64,000 nt of DNA from Chondrus crispus. Taxonomy: Eukaryota > Rhodophyta > Florideophyceae > Gigartinales > Gigartinaceae. Below are positions 41,867-52,968 of the stretch, one piece after another (the stretch's first letter is position 1; every line of letters starts with the position of its first letter). The stretch spans positions 1-64,000 of the forward strand of contig NW_005179057.1 in the NCBI RefSeq assembly GCF_000350225.1. The letters run 5' to 3'. Made by a program: the position numbers and the translations under genes. A model generated the notes under the pieces. That model ran no database searches. It was not told the DNA's origin and saw only the letters and a list, made by a program, of their open reading frames with translations.

Positions 41867-42338
41867 TTTCTGGCTAGAAGTCAGACACAGGCCAGCTCTC
41901 AGGCTCGAAGTAGTGTTTTTGTTTCGGACACTTAAGATTGTCGTCCGTACCTTGGAATGCAGCAAGAAGGGACGATGGTAGGCGTTCGGACCAACTGGTT
42001 CGGACCCCAGAATGTTACGCCACCGCCGTCGAAGTCTTACATGTGTACAACACTCGAGTACAGTAGACGAGGGCGGGTCGGTCTGTAAAATGAATTGGAT
42101 TTTGTGATCTTTCCGCGATTTGACCTGGCCAATCATGAACGGTCCTTGAGGCAGAACCGTGAGCGCCTGGAGCGCCTCCTTGGCCCTTGCCTCAACCGTT
42201 CGTACTCGAACCACACAAAGCACCCACAAGAAAGTCCATGTATCTATCGGAAGATTGAGAGATGCTTGACGGATTCTGCGAAAGACAAAGAAAGTAGTTT
42301 CAATTCTGAAGCCCGGAAGACATTGAATCTACAACACA
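41867..42338. promoter_or_regulatory. Divergent upstream region of SURF2 and dynamin genes
   Basis: 472 bp separate two divergent start codons, so both promoters lie here. I see no clear TATA box or named site. Confidence 0.4.
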
Positions 42339-44555
42339 ATGCCTTCGCCCAACGCGATCGCAATGGACAGGTTGCTGCCGGTTGTCAACAAATTGCACAG
42401 CATCTTCCAGCGATGCGGGCTAGCTGATCCCATCGATTTGCCGCAGATCGTTGTCGTTGGTTCGCAATCCTCTGGAAAGAGCTCCGTACTTGAATCTATC
42501 GTGGGCTTTGATTTTCTGCCGAGAGGCTCTGGAGTCGTCACCCGAAGTCCAATCCTCATTCAGTTGAACAAATTGAAGGGCGTTCAAAAATTGACTTCAT
42601 CTGATACGCTATCCGGTAAGAAATCCAACCCGAAACGATGGGTGGAGTTTATCCATGCCCCCGACAAGAAGTTCGTCGAGGAGAATGAAATCCAAGCAGA
42701 GATTGTGGCGGAGACAGAGCGGGTAGCAGGGAAGAACAAAAGCTTGAGCCCAACAGCCCTCATCATGAAAGTTTTTTCAAAGGATGTCGTCGATCTCACT
42801 CTCATCGACCTTCCAGGCCTCACGAAAGTCCCCGTCGGTGATCAACCTCCGGACATCGAGAAGCTCGTTCGCGCCATGATTCTATCTTACATCGAAAAAG
42901 AGAACACCATCATTCTTGCTGTACATCCCGCCAACACTGACCTGGCTACTTCTGATGCGCTTCAAATGGCTCGCCGCGTTGACCCGCATGGCATGAGGAC
43001 GCTTGGTGTCATTACCAAGCTCGATCTCATGGATGCCGGCACCAACGCTCTGGACATGTTGCAGAGCCGTGTCATTCCCTTGCGGAAAGGCTATGTTGGA
43101 GTTGTGAATAGATCCCAGGCAGACTTGGACAAGAACACGACGGTTGCCGAGTCGCGCGTCGCTGAGCGCAATTTTTTCCAGAGCCACCCTGTGTATGCCC
43201 CACACGCCAGTAAGATGGGTTCGCAGTACCTTGCCGAGCTTTTAAGCACCATGCTAATGGAACACATTCGAAATGTCATTCCATCTACCCGCTCAAAGCT
43301 TACATCCCAACTGTCGGAGGTGCGTGCAGAAGTGGCCACGTTGGGACCGGAGCTGTCTGGGGCTGACGACGCCAGCGGCACGCTACTACATCTTCTTACG
43401 AAGTATGCCTCCTGCTACGCGGATGCTATCGACGGACGGCCTAGATCTCCTCTCACAACAACAGAGCTGGCTGGTGGAGCCCGCATTAGCTACATATTTC
43501 ACGACAAGTTTGGCATCGAACTATCGCAGATGGACCCCTTTGAGGACTTGGGAACTGATGAAATACGAACGGCGATGCGAAACGCAACCGGTCATCGTAC
43601 TCCTTTGTTCATCCCTGAGTCTGCTTTTGAACTCTTGGTTCGGAAGCAGATTTCCCGCTTCTTAAACCCTTCGCTAACCTGTGTTGACATGGTTTACGAT
43701 GAGCTAACGAGGTTAGCCGAAGCTGTCGAAGGCGCAGAGTTGTCTCGGTTTCATCGATTACGACTTGCAGTTTCGGAAGCAACCTTAAAGCTGTTGCGAG
43801 AGCAGAAAACACCCACGACACAGATGATCCACAACCTCGTCGAAATGGAGATGAGCTACATCAACACATGGCATCCAGATTTTGTAGGCGGAAGACAAGC
43901 GCTATCTACTATGATAGAAAAAGCTTTAATGCCAAACACAACAGAAACAAATCACATTGAAAACAGTTCAACTTCTTCGAGGTCACTACGAGAAAGACAC
44001 ATTCAATCAAGGACTGACCACCCGGACGCTTGGGTAGAGAAAAACCTTCTCGGGCACACTCACACAAACAGAACTGGGGATTTTGGGCGCAATACGGATC
44101 ACGGTGCAGGGGCGAATAGGCGAAGACCAACCCCTAGAGGGCAGTCGGGCATCGGACGTGTACCCCCGAGTGATGGGATAGTGGCGGCCATCAGCAGGTC
44201 CACTGCAGAGAACTCTTCAATCCCGAATCACCTTCGCATCACGAAATCGGAAGCTTTGAATGATGACGAGAGGCAGGAACTGGATATTTTGCGAGTTTTA
44301 CTTGACAGCTACTTCAATATTGTGCGAAAGAGGATGCAAGACATGGTACCCAAGGCGATTATAACTTTCCTGGTTCAAAGATCGAAAGATGCCCTGCAAT
44401 CCGTCTTGGTATCGAAATTGTACAAACCAAAGACAATTGAGAAGCTTATGGTCGAGGGCGAAGAAACGACACAACGGCGAAAGGACATGCAAGCGATAGA
44501 AACCTTGCTCGAGAAGGCATTAGTAGAGGTGAACGAGATTCGCGACGTACACTGA
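42339..44555 (+). CDS. Dynamin-related GTPase, Drp1/Dnm1 type
   Basis: Large GTPase that assembles as a ring around mitochondria (and in many algae peroxisomes) to divide them. 738 residues, the usual Drp1 length. GTPase motifs: GSQSSGKS at 41-48, switch threonine in VVTRSP at about 66-71, DLPG at 157-160, TKLD at 226-229 and NRSQ at 257-260. The middle/stalk domain follows, then a low-complexity Ser/Arg-rich insert at about 530-630 instead of a lipid-binding PH domain. The GTPase effector domain closes the protein (LLDSYFNIVRKRMQDMVPKA, QRRKDMQAIETLLEKA). Lack of a PH domain and a tight match to Drp1 in the effector domain favour the mitochondrial over the plastid-division (DRP5B) type. No intron; ATG at 42339; ends TGA. 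Confidence 0.92.
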   Translation: MPSPNAIAMDRLLPVVNKLHSIFQRCGLADPIDLPQIVVVGSQSSGKSSVLESIVGFDFLPRGSGVVTRSPILIQLNKLKGVQKLTSSDTLSGKKSNPKRWVEFIHAPDKKFVEENEIQAEIVAETERVAGKNKSLSPTALIMKVFSKDVVDLTLIDLPGLTKVPVGDQPPDIEKLVRAMILSYIEKENTIILAVHPANTDLATSDALQMARRVDPHGMRTLGVITKLDLMDAGTNALDMLQSRVIPLRKGYVGVVNRSQADLDKNTTVAESRVAERNFFQSHPVYAPHASKMGSQYLAELLSTMLMEHIRNVIPSTRSKLTSQLSEVRAEVATLGPELSGADDASGTLLHLLTKYASCYADAIDGRPRSPLTTTELAGGARISYIFHDKFGIELSQMDPFEDLGTDEIRTAMRNATGHRTPLFIPESAFELLVRKQISRFLNPSLTCVDMVYDELTRLAEAVEGAELSRFHRLRLAVSEATLKLLREQKTPTTQMIHNLVEMEMSYINTWHPDFVGGRQALSTMIEKALMPNTTETNHIENSSTSSRSLRERHIQSRTDHPDAWVEKNLLGHTHTNRTGDFGRNTDHGAGANRRRPTPRGQSGIGRVPPSDGIVAAISRSTAENSSIPNHLRITKSEALNDDERQELDILRVLLDSYFNIVRKRMQDMVPKAIITFLVQRSKDALQSVLVSKLYKPKTIEKLMVEGEETTQRRKDMQAIETLLEKALVEVNEIRDVH

Positions 44556-44747
44556 TTGACATTTCTATAAGCGTACCTGCGCACAATAACTTATTGTAAA
44601 ACAAGACCATTAATCGAAGGTTTAACAAGACGGCGGTAGGAGTTAGGAAAGTCTATGCACAGTGTCCGGCTTTGTGTGAAACCTTCCCGTGGTATTGCAG
44701 TGTGTATATCGCTCCCTGCGTCAGAAGCGACACTTGACTAGTGTGTA

Positions 44748-45551
44748 TCAAGACTCAGCGGTAAGCGCCTGCTCCGTTCGATCCCGTGGATGCACAACTA
44801 GATCAATGAGGCCAAAATTACGGGCGTCCTCCGCGGACATGAAATGATCGCGCTCCATTCGCGACTCAACCTCCCGCAATGACTGCCCGGTATGTTGCGC
44901 GTAAATCGCATTTAGGCGCTTCCGCAAGCTAAGAATTTCTGTCGCATGGATGGCGATATCGCTAGCCTGCCCCTGTGCGCCACCAGACGGCTGATGAATC
45001 ATGACGCGCGAATTCGGCAAAGCCCGCCTTTCGCCCGGAGCTCCAGCAGCTAGCAAAAGGGATGCCATAGAGCAAGCCTGCCCAACACAAAGCGTAGATA
45101 CTTTCGCTGATATGTATTCCATCGTGTCATATATAGCCAGTCCGCTAGACACTACCCCACCTGGTGAATTGATATACATGTTGATCTGACGTGACGGGTT
45201 TTCGGACTCTAGAAACAGGAGCTGTGCCACGACAAGAGAGGCCACCCCGTCATTGATGGGGCCGTTGACGCAGATGATGTGCTCTTTGAGCAAACGGGAG
45301 TAAATGTCGAAGACCCGCTCGCCCCGCGGCGTCTGCTCGAGGACCATGGGAACTAGGTTTGCAACAGGTTGAGAGGGGATAGACCCCATGGCGTCAGCGA
45401 TGCCAGGTGGGGACTGCCAGACCGGTGAAGAGAAGTTTCGAGTTGGGATTCTTGATACACATTCGGGGCCGAAGCTTGTTTGAAGTCTTGTAGTGGAGAA
45501 GCGATGAAGGCGGCATGCTCGATACATGCCACAAAACATCTTAGTGCTCAT
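44748..45551 (-). CDS. CLPP: ClpP protease subunit, mitochondrial type
   Basis: Serine peptidase that forms the barrel of the Clp protease and degrades unfolded proteins in the organelle matrix. Starting at the ATG at 45551 gives 267 residues: an Arg/Ser/Thr-rich leader of about 55, fitting mitochondrial import, then the mature enzyme from LVPMVLEQT. The catalytic triad is present: Ser161 in [10 protein letters not shown], His186 in [10 protein letters not shown], Asp250 in [17 protein letters not shown] and the [10 protein letters not shown] handle region are typical. The open frame reaches further upstream to 45725, but that part overlaps an inverted-repeat insertion. Mitochondrial rather than plastid location is inferred from the leader and sequence style. 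Confidence 0.9.
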   Translation of the reverse strand: MSTKMFCGMYRACRLHRFSTTRLQTSFGPECVSRIPTRNFSSPVWQSPPGIADAMGSIPSQPVANLVPMVLEQTPRGERVFDIYSRLLKEHIICVNGPINDGVASLVVAQLLFLESENPSRQINMYINSPGGVVSSGLAIYDTMEYISAKVSTLCVGQACSMASLLLAAGAPGERRALPNSRVMIHQPSGGAQGQASDIAIHATEILSLRKRLNAIYAQHTGQSLREVESRMERDHFMSAEDARNFGLIDLVVHPRDRTEQALTAES

Positions 45552-45674
45552 TTTTCTGGTGCTGCTGTCTTTCAAGCGGGGGTTGACTGCGTATTGAATG
45601 AAGAAGAGGGTTGCAACAGAGGAGAGTTCATCAATTCCTGTTGAGGCCGTGAAAGACTTCCGAGGATTGCGGCG

Positions 45675-45874
45675 AACGGCCCTCAGGGCCGTTCCTAACG
45701 ACGAGCACGGTGTGCTAGCACGCAAGCACCCTGAAACTTGGCATGAATGTATTGGTTGAAAAAATTATTGGAAATGCTTTTACTCCCGTTCAACCAATCC
45801 ATTCATGCCAAATTTCAGGGTGCTCGGGTGCTGGCACGGCGAACTCTTCGTTAGGAACGGCCCTGAGGGCCGTT
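45675..45874. mobile_element. 200-bp fold-back (MITE-like) element
   Basis: Two arms of about 85 bases are inverted copies of each other with roughly 85-90% match (AACGGCCCTCAGGGCCGTTC ... TTGGCATGAATG ... TTGGTTGAA), around a loop of about 25 AT-rich bases. Each arm tip is itself a palindrome, AACGGCCCTCAGGGCCGTT. No clear target duplication is seen. It sits about 125 bases upstream of the ClpP start and could affect its promoter. Confidence 0.85.
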
Positions 45875-47350
45875 TCAGGGCCGTAGGCGGCACTCCTACT
45901 GTGCTGAGTCACGGAAACCAAGAGCTCCAGCAAATGGGACTATAGTGGCCCTTATGCATTAGTGCTGCTTTTGTTTGTGCCACCCTCCCAATAGTGCAGC
46001 CCCAGACGCACGAACACGAAGTGCCACGTGTCATACGGTTCCGGCTGTTATGCTGCCGTCCGTACATGTCAAACATGTAAAAGCCGCTTTCTGGTCCCAT
46101 CCTCCTCACGCCACCAAACACCGTTCGCGGATCTTAGCTTGTGCTCGTTATGACTCCGCAAATCTGCTCCACAATGGACACCGTAAACCAGCAGTTTTGC
46201 GACAGTTCGGCATTGCAGAGCGCACTGTGCGCAAAATCAAAGTAACTGCTCCAGCGTTGCTCTGCGTAGCAAGCGAAAAGCCCAAATCACTCCAAATACA
46301 TACTAGTCAGCCCGTAATGGTCTCCCATGTCGTACTGAACCTCCTCAAATTTCTCAACTACGCCAAGGTATGGTGGCGGCGTCTGTCAATGACGCCATGC
46401 ATGTTTTGGAGACGGCGCAGAATCCACCTGAAAAGCAATCATGTGATAAAGATGAGAGCGCAGAAAATGCAATAGAGAGAAAAACTGTACCCCATGTCGT
46501 CGGGATCGCGAACTTGTTTAGAGAGCAGAAACTTTTGGCGTCTGAGTGCCATGTTCCAGACGCTCTATCGCATCTAAGGTCGGCAGGCGCGCATTTCTCA
46601 CTGCGAAACACAACAGAGAACGAACACGGATCATGCAGACGTTAATTACCGAGTGCATGCAGATCGATGTGACGACGTCACATACCGTACTGGGCGCCTC
46701 GTGAAATCCAAAAATCGCAAGTTGTGTTGACCAAATCGGGATTTTATAACACGCAAACGGCGCGTTGTGCTCACATAACGCGCCGCTTTCTCGGACGGGC
46801 GACCCCATGCTAGGTTAAATGTGTATCGCACAAATGTCAAAATGTGCGCGCGTACAATCCAAGTTTACTGTACACAGAGAAAGCGTCGGTCGCCGATCGG
46901 CCGACGAGACTCGGCATCTACATCCTACCGAGCATGGCTCTGAATGAGAAGTAGCAATAAAGAATAGCCATTTGGTCATTCATGGTTCTGACGGTGGCTG
47001 CTCGTTGGTGAAAACACTCATCGCACTATCATGATTGAGCTTAGCCAGTACACAATGTAGTTAGAGCTCTGACGGCGTCATCGACGGCGTCCGGTGAGTA
47101 TCATCGGGTGCACCAAATCTGGGTCAGAGGACTAATTTGGGTAGCTTTGGCAATTAAAATTATCTACATGCGCCATTTCAAACAGCCTTCGAAACACTGT
47201 AGTTCGCCTGCCGTCAGAACGGCTCATACGATTTCAAATCTGACACGACGAGCCTTTTTGGCGGGCTTCATTCAATCGATCACCAACTTTGTGCCTCGAT
47301 TTCCCTTCACAATCCGCCACAGCAGCCTCGCGACTTCGTCACTTCCCTCC
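45875..47350. other. Region with a transposase-like HTH scrap
   Basis: A plus-strand frame (45975-46475) contains LRQFGIAERTVRKIKV preceded by ANLLHNGHRKPAV, reading like a transposase helix-turn-helix, but nothing further confirms it. Small hairpins include TGTGACG-A-CGTCACA at about 46668-46682. No intact gene. Confidence 0.35.
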
Positions 47351-47379
47351 TTTTGTCATTCGCATCCTCGGTAGCCTCG

Positions 47380-49744
47380 ATGATCCCAAAACGCGTACTC
47401 GCTGCAAAACCTGATGCACGAAGCGAGCAGTACGACAAAGCCCTTCACAGTCTACGAACCTCCAACATCTCAATACGCAAATGTGCGAAGTCACATTGTG
47501 TGTCATATTCAACACTTCAGCGGATGAGCAAACAGACGAACAAAGCACTTCAGAGACGAGGCCGCAAACCCCTCTTTACTCGAGATGAAGAGACCATCAT
47601 CAAAAATGCAGTACTGTCATTCTCACACAGCGGAACGCCACTATCACGCAGCTGCTTCAAGGATTTGGTGCGACATTTTGTAAAGTCACTCCCGCAATCA
47701 CGTCAAACCAAACTCTCTTTCACAGATTGCAGACCAGGGGATGGCTTCGTGCGCAATTTCTTGGGACGGCATAAAGAGACCTCATTGAAAAGACGAGTGC
47801 AACTAGAGAGGCCCCGACAATTGGCGATGGCACAGACAAATCTCGCCAAGCATTACGTCCGGCTTATGCCAGTGTACAGGGAATATCAAATTGAGTCTCC
47901 CGCGCAAGTCTTCAACATAGACGAGAGTGGATTTTCGACACGCACTATCGCTCGGTCTCGAACGAAAGCTCTTTTTGGTTGCCATGGACGCAGCAATTCA
48001 GTTGAGCGAAAATGGAGTTCTAATGCCCAACATGTGACCATAATGCCAGTTATTTCAGCAGATGGAAGGGCCTGGTGTCCGCTTGCAGTGCTTCCAGGAA
48101 AAAAGCCAAAATACAGGAAGCGTACAGACGGCACCATCGAGACCCCTCTTACATTCCTTCCCCCCAATGCGCATTGCGTTTACAGAGAAAAGACTGGTGT
48201 CGACACTGGGATTTTCTATCAGTGGGGACAGAATTTTGTACAGGAGACGCATCAATTACGGCAAAGGTTCCGCAATATTCTCCTCGCCCTCGATGGATAC
48301 GGTGCGCACTGTTCGTACAAAGTATTGAAGTTATTCCGGGACAATCGAATTGTCATGGTTGGCCTACCTGCTCACACCAGCCACCGCACGCAGCCTTTGG
48401 ACTTTTCGGTCTTTCCCCTTACAAGACTGCATTTCGAAATGACCTCGACCGACGGACTGTCGTCGTAAAAGACAGTGCAAAAAATGATGTGTACACGGTA
48501 TGCGAGCTTCTGACAAATGCGTACAATCAGGCAGTTAACTTTCAGAACATCAGGAGCGGCTTCAGGGCGTGTGGGCTCTGGGACTTTGGCAAACGCGGGG
48601 TTAACCCGAATGTAATCCAAGCGACGGATATCACTAACTGTAGTATAATGACCGGCGCGAGCGCGCGGAGGTCGTATACGGTATACACGTGGGCCGCTGT
48701 GCCCACGTGTAGCGAGCGCGCGCGCATGCCGAGCGGTCCTAATCTGGCGTACGTGTACAGTAGCGCACGTGTCGTCCGAGCGGTAGTCTACGCGTGTTAC
48801 GTGTGCGCGTTAGCACACGTGTCGTCCGTGCGGTAGTCTGTAAGCAACACGCGTGTACAGTAGTGCACACGTGTAGTAGCAGCGTCCGTGCGGTAGTAGC
48901 AATTATGGCGCTAGTTTTTTAATTGTGTACAGTACGCGGCACGCACTAGGCGGCAGGTACTGCGCTACTGTACTGGGACAGGTGTCCGAGGCGTCCCCCT
49001 GCGAGGTTAAGACCTGGCACCCGTCCCCACCAGTAAACGGGGGCAAGCTCGCCCCCGTCCCTTTTGCGCCTACGTACGTCCGTTTTCGGTTGTCCGTCGC
49101 GCGCGCTGGCTTCTAACCCGTTACCGGTCGCTCCCGTTCACGCACCACGGGGCGACTGCGCGTAACCGGCCAGTGAGCCACTCCCTTTTCGCGAGCTCGT
49201 CCGATCGGTTCCATTGGCGCGTCGCGTCCGCGCCGCGTGCTCCCTCGCTAAAGCCTCCGCCTCTCACCCAACCCAGGGCGGAGAGGAGTTATCCCACATC
49301 AACCTCGAAGGGGCTCAGTCCCAGTCGGCCGCATTCGAGTCGTACCGTGAACTCGTTACAAGTTTTAAAGAGTCATGTAATTTGTTGCGCAGCGATGGTG
49401 AGGTTTTGTTAAATGGTACAGTTAATACGAGAAGCGGAGCATTGCTGACGGGTGACGCAATTCTTTCTGTTTTGAAAGAGCGCAAAGAAATACGGCAGGC
49501 CACGGAAAGGGGAAGGGAACAGCGGGCAGCGCAGGCGAAAGAGCGGCGAGAGAGAAGACAACTGGAAGTGACGGAACGCCAGCGAGAACGCCTTCAATCG
49601 GATTTGAACAAACGTGTGCATCAGCTTTGGCTGGCGCATCGCAGTGAGCGCACTGTAGTCCTTGCTGCAAACCGCGCCTCTCGCACAACCGAAGCGAGGC
49701 TACGAGCACTTCAGCGCCGCGCGGGTACTGAAGGTGGCCATTAA
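47380..49744 (+). pseudogene. pogo-type transposase (copy A) split by a solo LTR
   Basis: Tc1/mariner-superfamily pogo transposase. From the ATG at 47380: a psq-type helix-turn-helix (SIRKCAKSHCVSYSTLQRM), then a CENP-B-like segment with RRGRKPLFT, then the DDE domain with Asp in FNIDESGF, Asp in LLALDGYGAH and Asp in HRTQPLDFSVF, about 35 residues apart for the last two. Near 48415 the frame shifts once; the protein continues as SPYKTAFRNDLDRRTVVV and IRSGFRACGLWDFGKRG. A 660-bp LTR then interrupts it, and the basic coiled tail (LLTGDAILSVLKERKEIRQ ...) resumes at 49299. So there is one frameshift and one insertion; otherwise it is well kept. Confidence 0.8.
48639..49298 (+). repeat. Solo LTR, second gypsy-like family, inserted in pogo copy A
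   Basis: 660 bp beginning TGTAGTATAA and ending TTATCCCACA. It is rich in CACGTG-type words and matches the reverse complement of 56458-57145 along its whole length, with moderate divergence, so it is older than the family at the left edge. The flanking five bases (CTAAC, TCAAC) are only partly alike. It lies between the catalytic domain and the tail of a pogo transposase. Confidence 0.78.
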
Positions 49745-50264
49745 AATTGATAATTTTTTTTGCTTCGGCACGCAACATTTGACCCATTATTTGTGTGTTG
49801 TAGGGCTCCTAAGAGGATACCGAACTGCCTTGTATTGACGGTGTTTATGGGACTTTTACTGCGCCGGATTCGCAGTTCGAGACCTGTGGCTTACTTAACC
49901 GGCTGTAAGGGGCACATAAACGACTTTTGGAGGCATATAGTGGATTCCATCCAAAAATATTTTAAAATCTCTCAAAGTGACCCATTTATTAGTACTTGAT
50001 GATACAAAGCATTCGTACAGTAGGGGGACGCACAATACAGTGCGCGAAGTTAGAATAAATACAGTCTTCAATAAGATGTGAACATGTGCTTTTAATGCAA
50101 CACGTGCCGCACCGGCACGTGTCCGGCATGAACACGAGCCGATAAAAACGCCTGTAATGTCAGTTTGATGCGAAAAGTAAACAATGGCAATCTATTTATA
50201 AAAAACGTCGCGCAATAGCCATAAATACGCGAAATTCTGTATGACACAAGACACGAAAGAGCTT
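49745..50264. other. Spacer between pogo copy A and Tc1 relic
   Basis: One short frame (49760-49999) of unknown nature; no gene is supported. Transposon ends should lie here but were not identified. Confidence 0.4.
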
Positions 50265-51266
50265 TTAATACTTCGTCGCACCGCCGCCAGCATCCATCAC
50301 TGCATGCATGCGACGGGGTAGGCTTTTTTAAAGCTTGAGTAAAAGGTCTGATGCTACTGTAGACCATGCCTCCTCTATAGCCACCTTCAAATCATCTACA
50401 TTTTCATAATGCCTACCTCTGGCGTAGACAGTTCTAGCCATCACTCTCCACACATTCTCCATAATATTGACCTCGTGGGACTTCGGCGGCCATGGCAGCG
50501 TAGTAATAGAGTGGTCTGAGAGCCAATTCTTAGTGAAATTGGAGGTATGAATGGGAGCGTTGTCCTGCTCAAAAAATCAATTATGACCCTCACCAAACAC
50601 CTCCGCCACGAACAGTAGCAGTCCATCTCTTAAAACTTCGCAGTACTTCGTTGAATCCTGGCGACCATTCATAAAAATGAGAGGAGATACACCGTAGAGG
50701 CTGATGGCACCCATATCATTACAGAAAACCCTCCATCTGTCTTTTAGAAAATATCCTCTCCTTCGTCCTCAAGTCGTGCCAGTAAGATGCAAGACCATCT
50801 GGTCCGTCTCCGTTAAACTTTTTTTCATCACTGAAGATGACAGTATTCCAAAATTCTTCTCCCTTACTTATATATTTGCGGCACCACTTAACCCTATTCT
50901 TTTTATGAATAGGGGTCATCTGTGGTTCCGTTATCATTTTCTTATACTTCAGATAGGGAACTGCACGAGGGATTTGTTGAACGCGTCGGCTGCCGATAGG
51001 TAGATTCAGTTCGGCCTGAATCGTCCTGGCACTACCCTCCCCTTGTAGTGCCATCCGAACCATTGCCCTTTGCTGAGTCTGGGAAATGTTTTGGTTGGCT
51101 TTCCACTTTTTGGCGCTTTAGGTTTCAAGCCTTGTCTTACGACGCCTTGCACAGCGCCAAGGGAGCGATTCACCATCTCTGCGATCTTTCTGTATGAGAT
51201 ACACTCCCTGCGAAGGGCGAGTATCTGGCCCCTTTCGAGATCTGCAATAATCGGTCCTCGAGGCAT
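50265..51266 (-). pseudogene. Tc1/mariner transposase relic, DD34E type
   Basis: Read from the ATG at 51266 leftwards. An N-terminal helix-turn-helix has RGQILALRRECISYRKIAEM. The first catalytic Asp is in VIFSDEKKFNGDGPDG, the second in FEQDNAPIHTSNF, and Glu in NIMENVW; 34 residues lie between the last two, giving a DD34E triad as in Tc1. It is broken by frameshifts near 51030 and 50720, an in-frame TGA at about 50577, and a TAA near 50330 just before the final residues, which end at TAA 50265. All three catalytic residues are still present. Confidence 0.85.
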
Positions 51267-52250
51267 TTTGAGCCTCGGTACAGTTGAAATTGGAGCTTGA
51301 AATGTATAAAGGGGACTAAGACGGTGTGTTACTCTATTTTATATGGTTGCTACAGCTTTTGTCTTTCTACTTTCGCGCGTTGAAGTTACTGTCCTATATG
51401 TAATTTTGCGTATCTATCCCACTTTTGCGCGGTTTTTTAAAGATAACCTCGTAACTGTACTTCTAAGCATTTTATTATCTTCACTGATGGCTTTCTCATG
51501 TTCTGTTGTGGTGGCACGCAAGAACATTCCCGGGAAAGAGCGAAGAAATCGCGATAATTGATGCTGTAGATGGGTGTACTTATTACAGCTTCGTGCACTG
51601 TATGTGCGCAAGCATTTCCGTGGCAAAACTCAATTTTTGTGGACAAGAAAGAAAAGAGAAATATGACTCCGACACAAAAAATAAGTACAGGTTGTCACAT
51701 GGGACACGAGGCCCAAGATCTGATATCTGCCCGAGTGTCCCGTGTGACGACACATTTGGCTCTCGGCTGGCCCCCGAGAAAAGTACAGTATACTCAATAA
51801 AATGAAGAAACGCGCACAGGTCGAAACTAGTGAGTTTACGCCTGAAAAATTGACACAACATCGCACATGATTCTGCAACCAAACACACGTGTCAGATACA
51901 GTTCCAGAATTCCCGCACACGGAACCCGGCGAGTTGCTGAAATGGGAGCTTTGTGTGAAGCCAAAACTGCAATGACTTTCTGACTTCCCGCCATTTTGAT
52001 CGACTTATCTGCACCACATCTGCTGAACAGCGCCTCTGCGGCACTGTTCAGCAGATGTGTTCCAGATCCCTCGACAAGCTGTGCCGTAACCAGCCCAGTC
52101 ATGGAGCTCCCTCCCGTCTTCCAGCCATCACCAACATCACAAGCGGAACCAAACCCCTTAAATGCTCCCCTGGACCTACCTCCACCGGCCCTGCACTCAC
52201 CCGTTGTAGCAGTCCGAAAATGAAGCACAGGACGAAAGTACAAATTTAAC
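51267..52250. other. Region without gene; contains a hairpin
   Basis: No coding gene is supported. It includes a 16-bp perfect inverted repeat at 52015-52059 and a loose inverted pair GGGACACGAGG / CCGTGTGACG near 51700-51760. It may contain the left end of the Harbinger element that follows. Confidence 0.4.
52015..52059. repeat. 16-bp perfect inverted repeat with 13-base loop
   Basis: Arms CACATCTGCTGAACAG (52015-52030) and its complement (52044-52059) enclose GC-rich loop CGCCTCTGCGGCA. Too long for chance in this short region; it could be a fold-back scar or subterminal hairpin of a transposon. Confidence 0.8.
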
Positions 52251-52256
52251 AAACAG

Positions 52257-52860
52257 GATGATTTGCTTCTTCTGCGCGAAGTTTGTGCATCAAAAGCCCA
52301 TATATCCCCGAGCGGGGAGACAAAATAACGGTTCGAAATCGTAGCTGTGGAGGCAAATCAGACGCAAAAGATTTCGTTTGAGCTGACCTGGAAGTCGGCG
52401 CAAGATCAGTACAAGCGTCTACAAGCTCGTTTTGATACTCAATATCGCACTGAGGAATTAATGAGCGGCGTTGGAGGAGAACAAGGGGAAATGGAAGAGC
52501 TCCTTCAGAAATGCGGGATGCCCGGCAAGATTTATTGAGTAGGAAAGAGGAGCGCCGTACTGCTGCATTGGAGTGAGAGGCCGAAAAAGAGCGACTCGGT
52601 GCGGCTATTCGACAACACGCGAACAAGCGTATTTTCTCTTCATCTGAGGAGACAGTTGAAGAAGACTCAACACCTACGTTGTCGTCCTCCAGCAGGAGGA
52701 CACCACGCAGCAAAAAGGCGTGTATACAGATAGATCCCTTCAAAGACGACATTTTGATATTTACTCAGGCGCTTGAGAAAGGAGATAAAGCACAAACCGA
52801 AATGCAAAATGAAAGATTTATGCTTGAAAAAGACGTTTGGCGTTCGAGATAGAAGAGCGG
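52257..52860 (+). pseudogene. SANT/Myb-like partner ORF of Harbinger element
   Basis: PIF/Harbinger elements usually encode a Myb/SANT-like DNA-binding helper beside the transposase. Readable pieces are DDLLLLREVCASKAH, FELTWKSAQDQYKRL, EELMSGVGGEQGEMEELLQ and, after a break, SSSRR-type basic and IDPFKDDILIFTQALEKGD segments. Stops and at least two frame changes interrupt it, so it is a relic. It faces the transposase tail to tail. Assignment is from pattern resemblance and context. Confidence 0.55.
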
Positions 52861-52968
52861 GCTAAATCGAGAAGAGCTTAGGCGTCAGAGGGATGAGGAC
52901 AGAAAACTGGAATTAGAGAAACATAGATTGCTTTTGCAAGCTTTTGTGAAGATCAGTGGCACTGGGAG

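Noticed and set aside
45552-45725. N-terminal extension of ClpP to 45725
   Set aside because: The extension falls partly within the fold-back element and adds nothing like a targeting signal beyond the leader already present after 45551.
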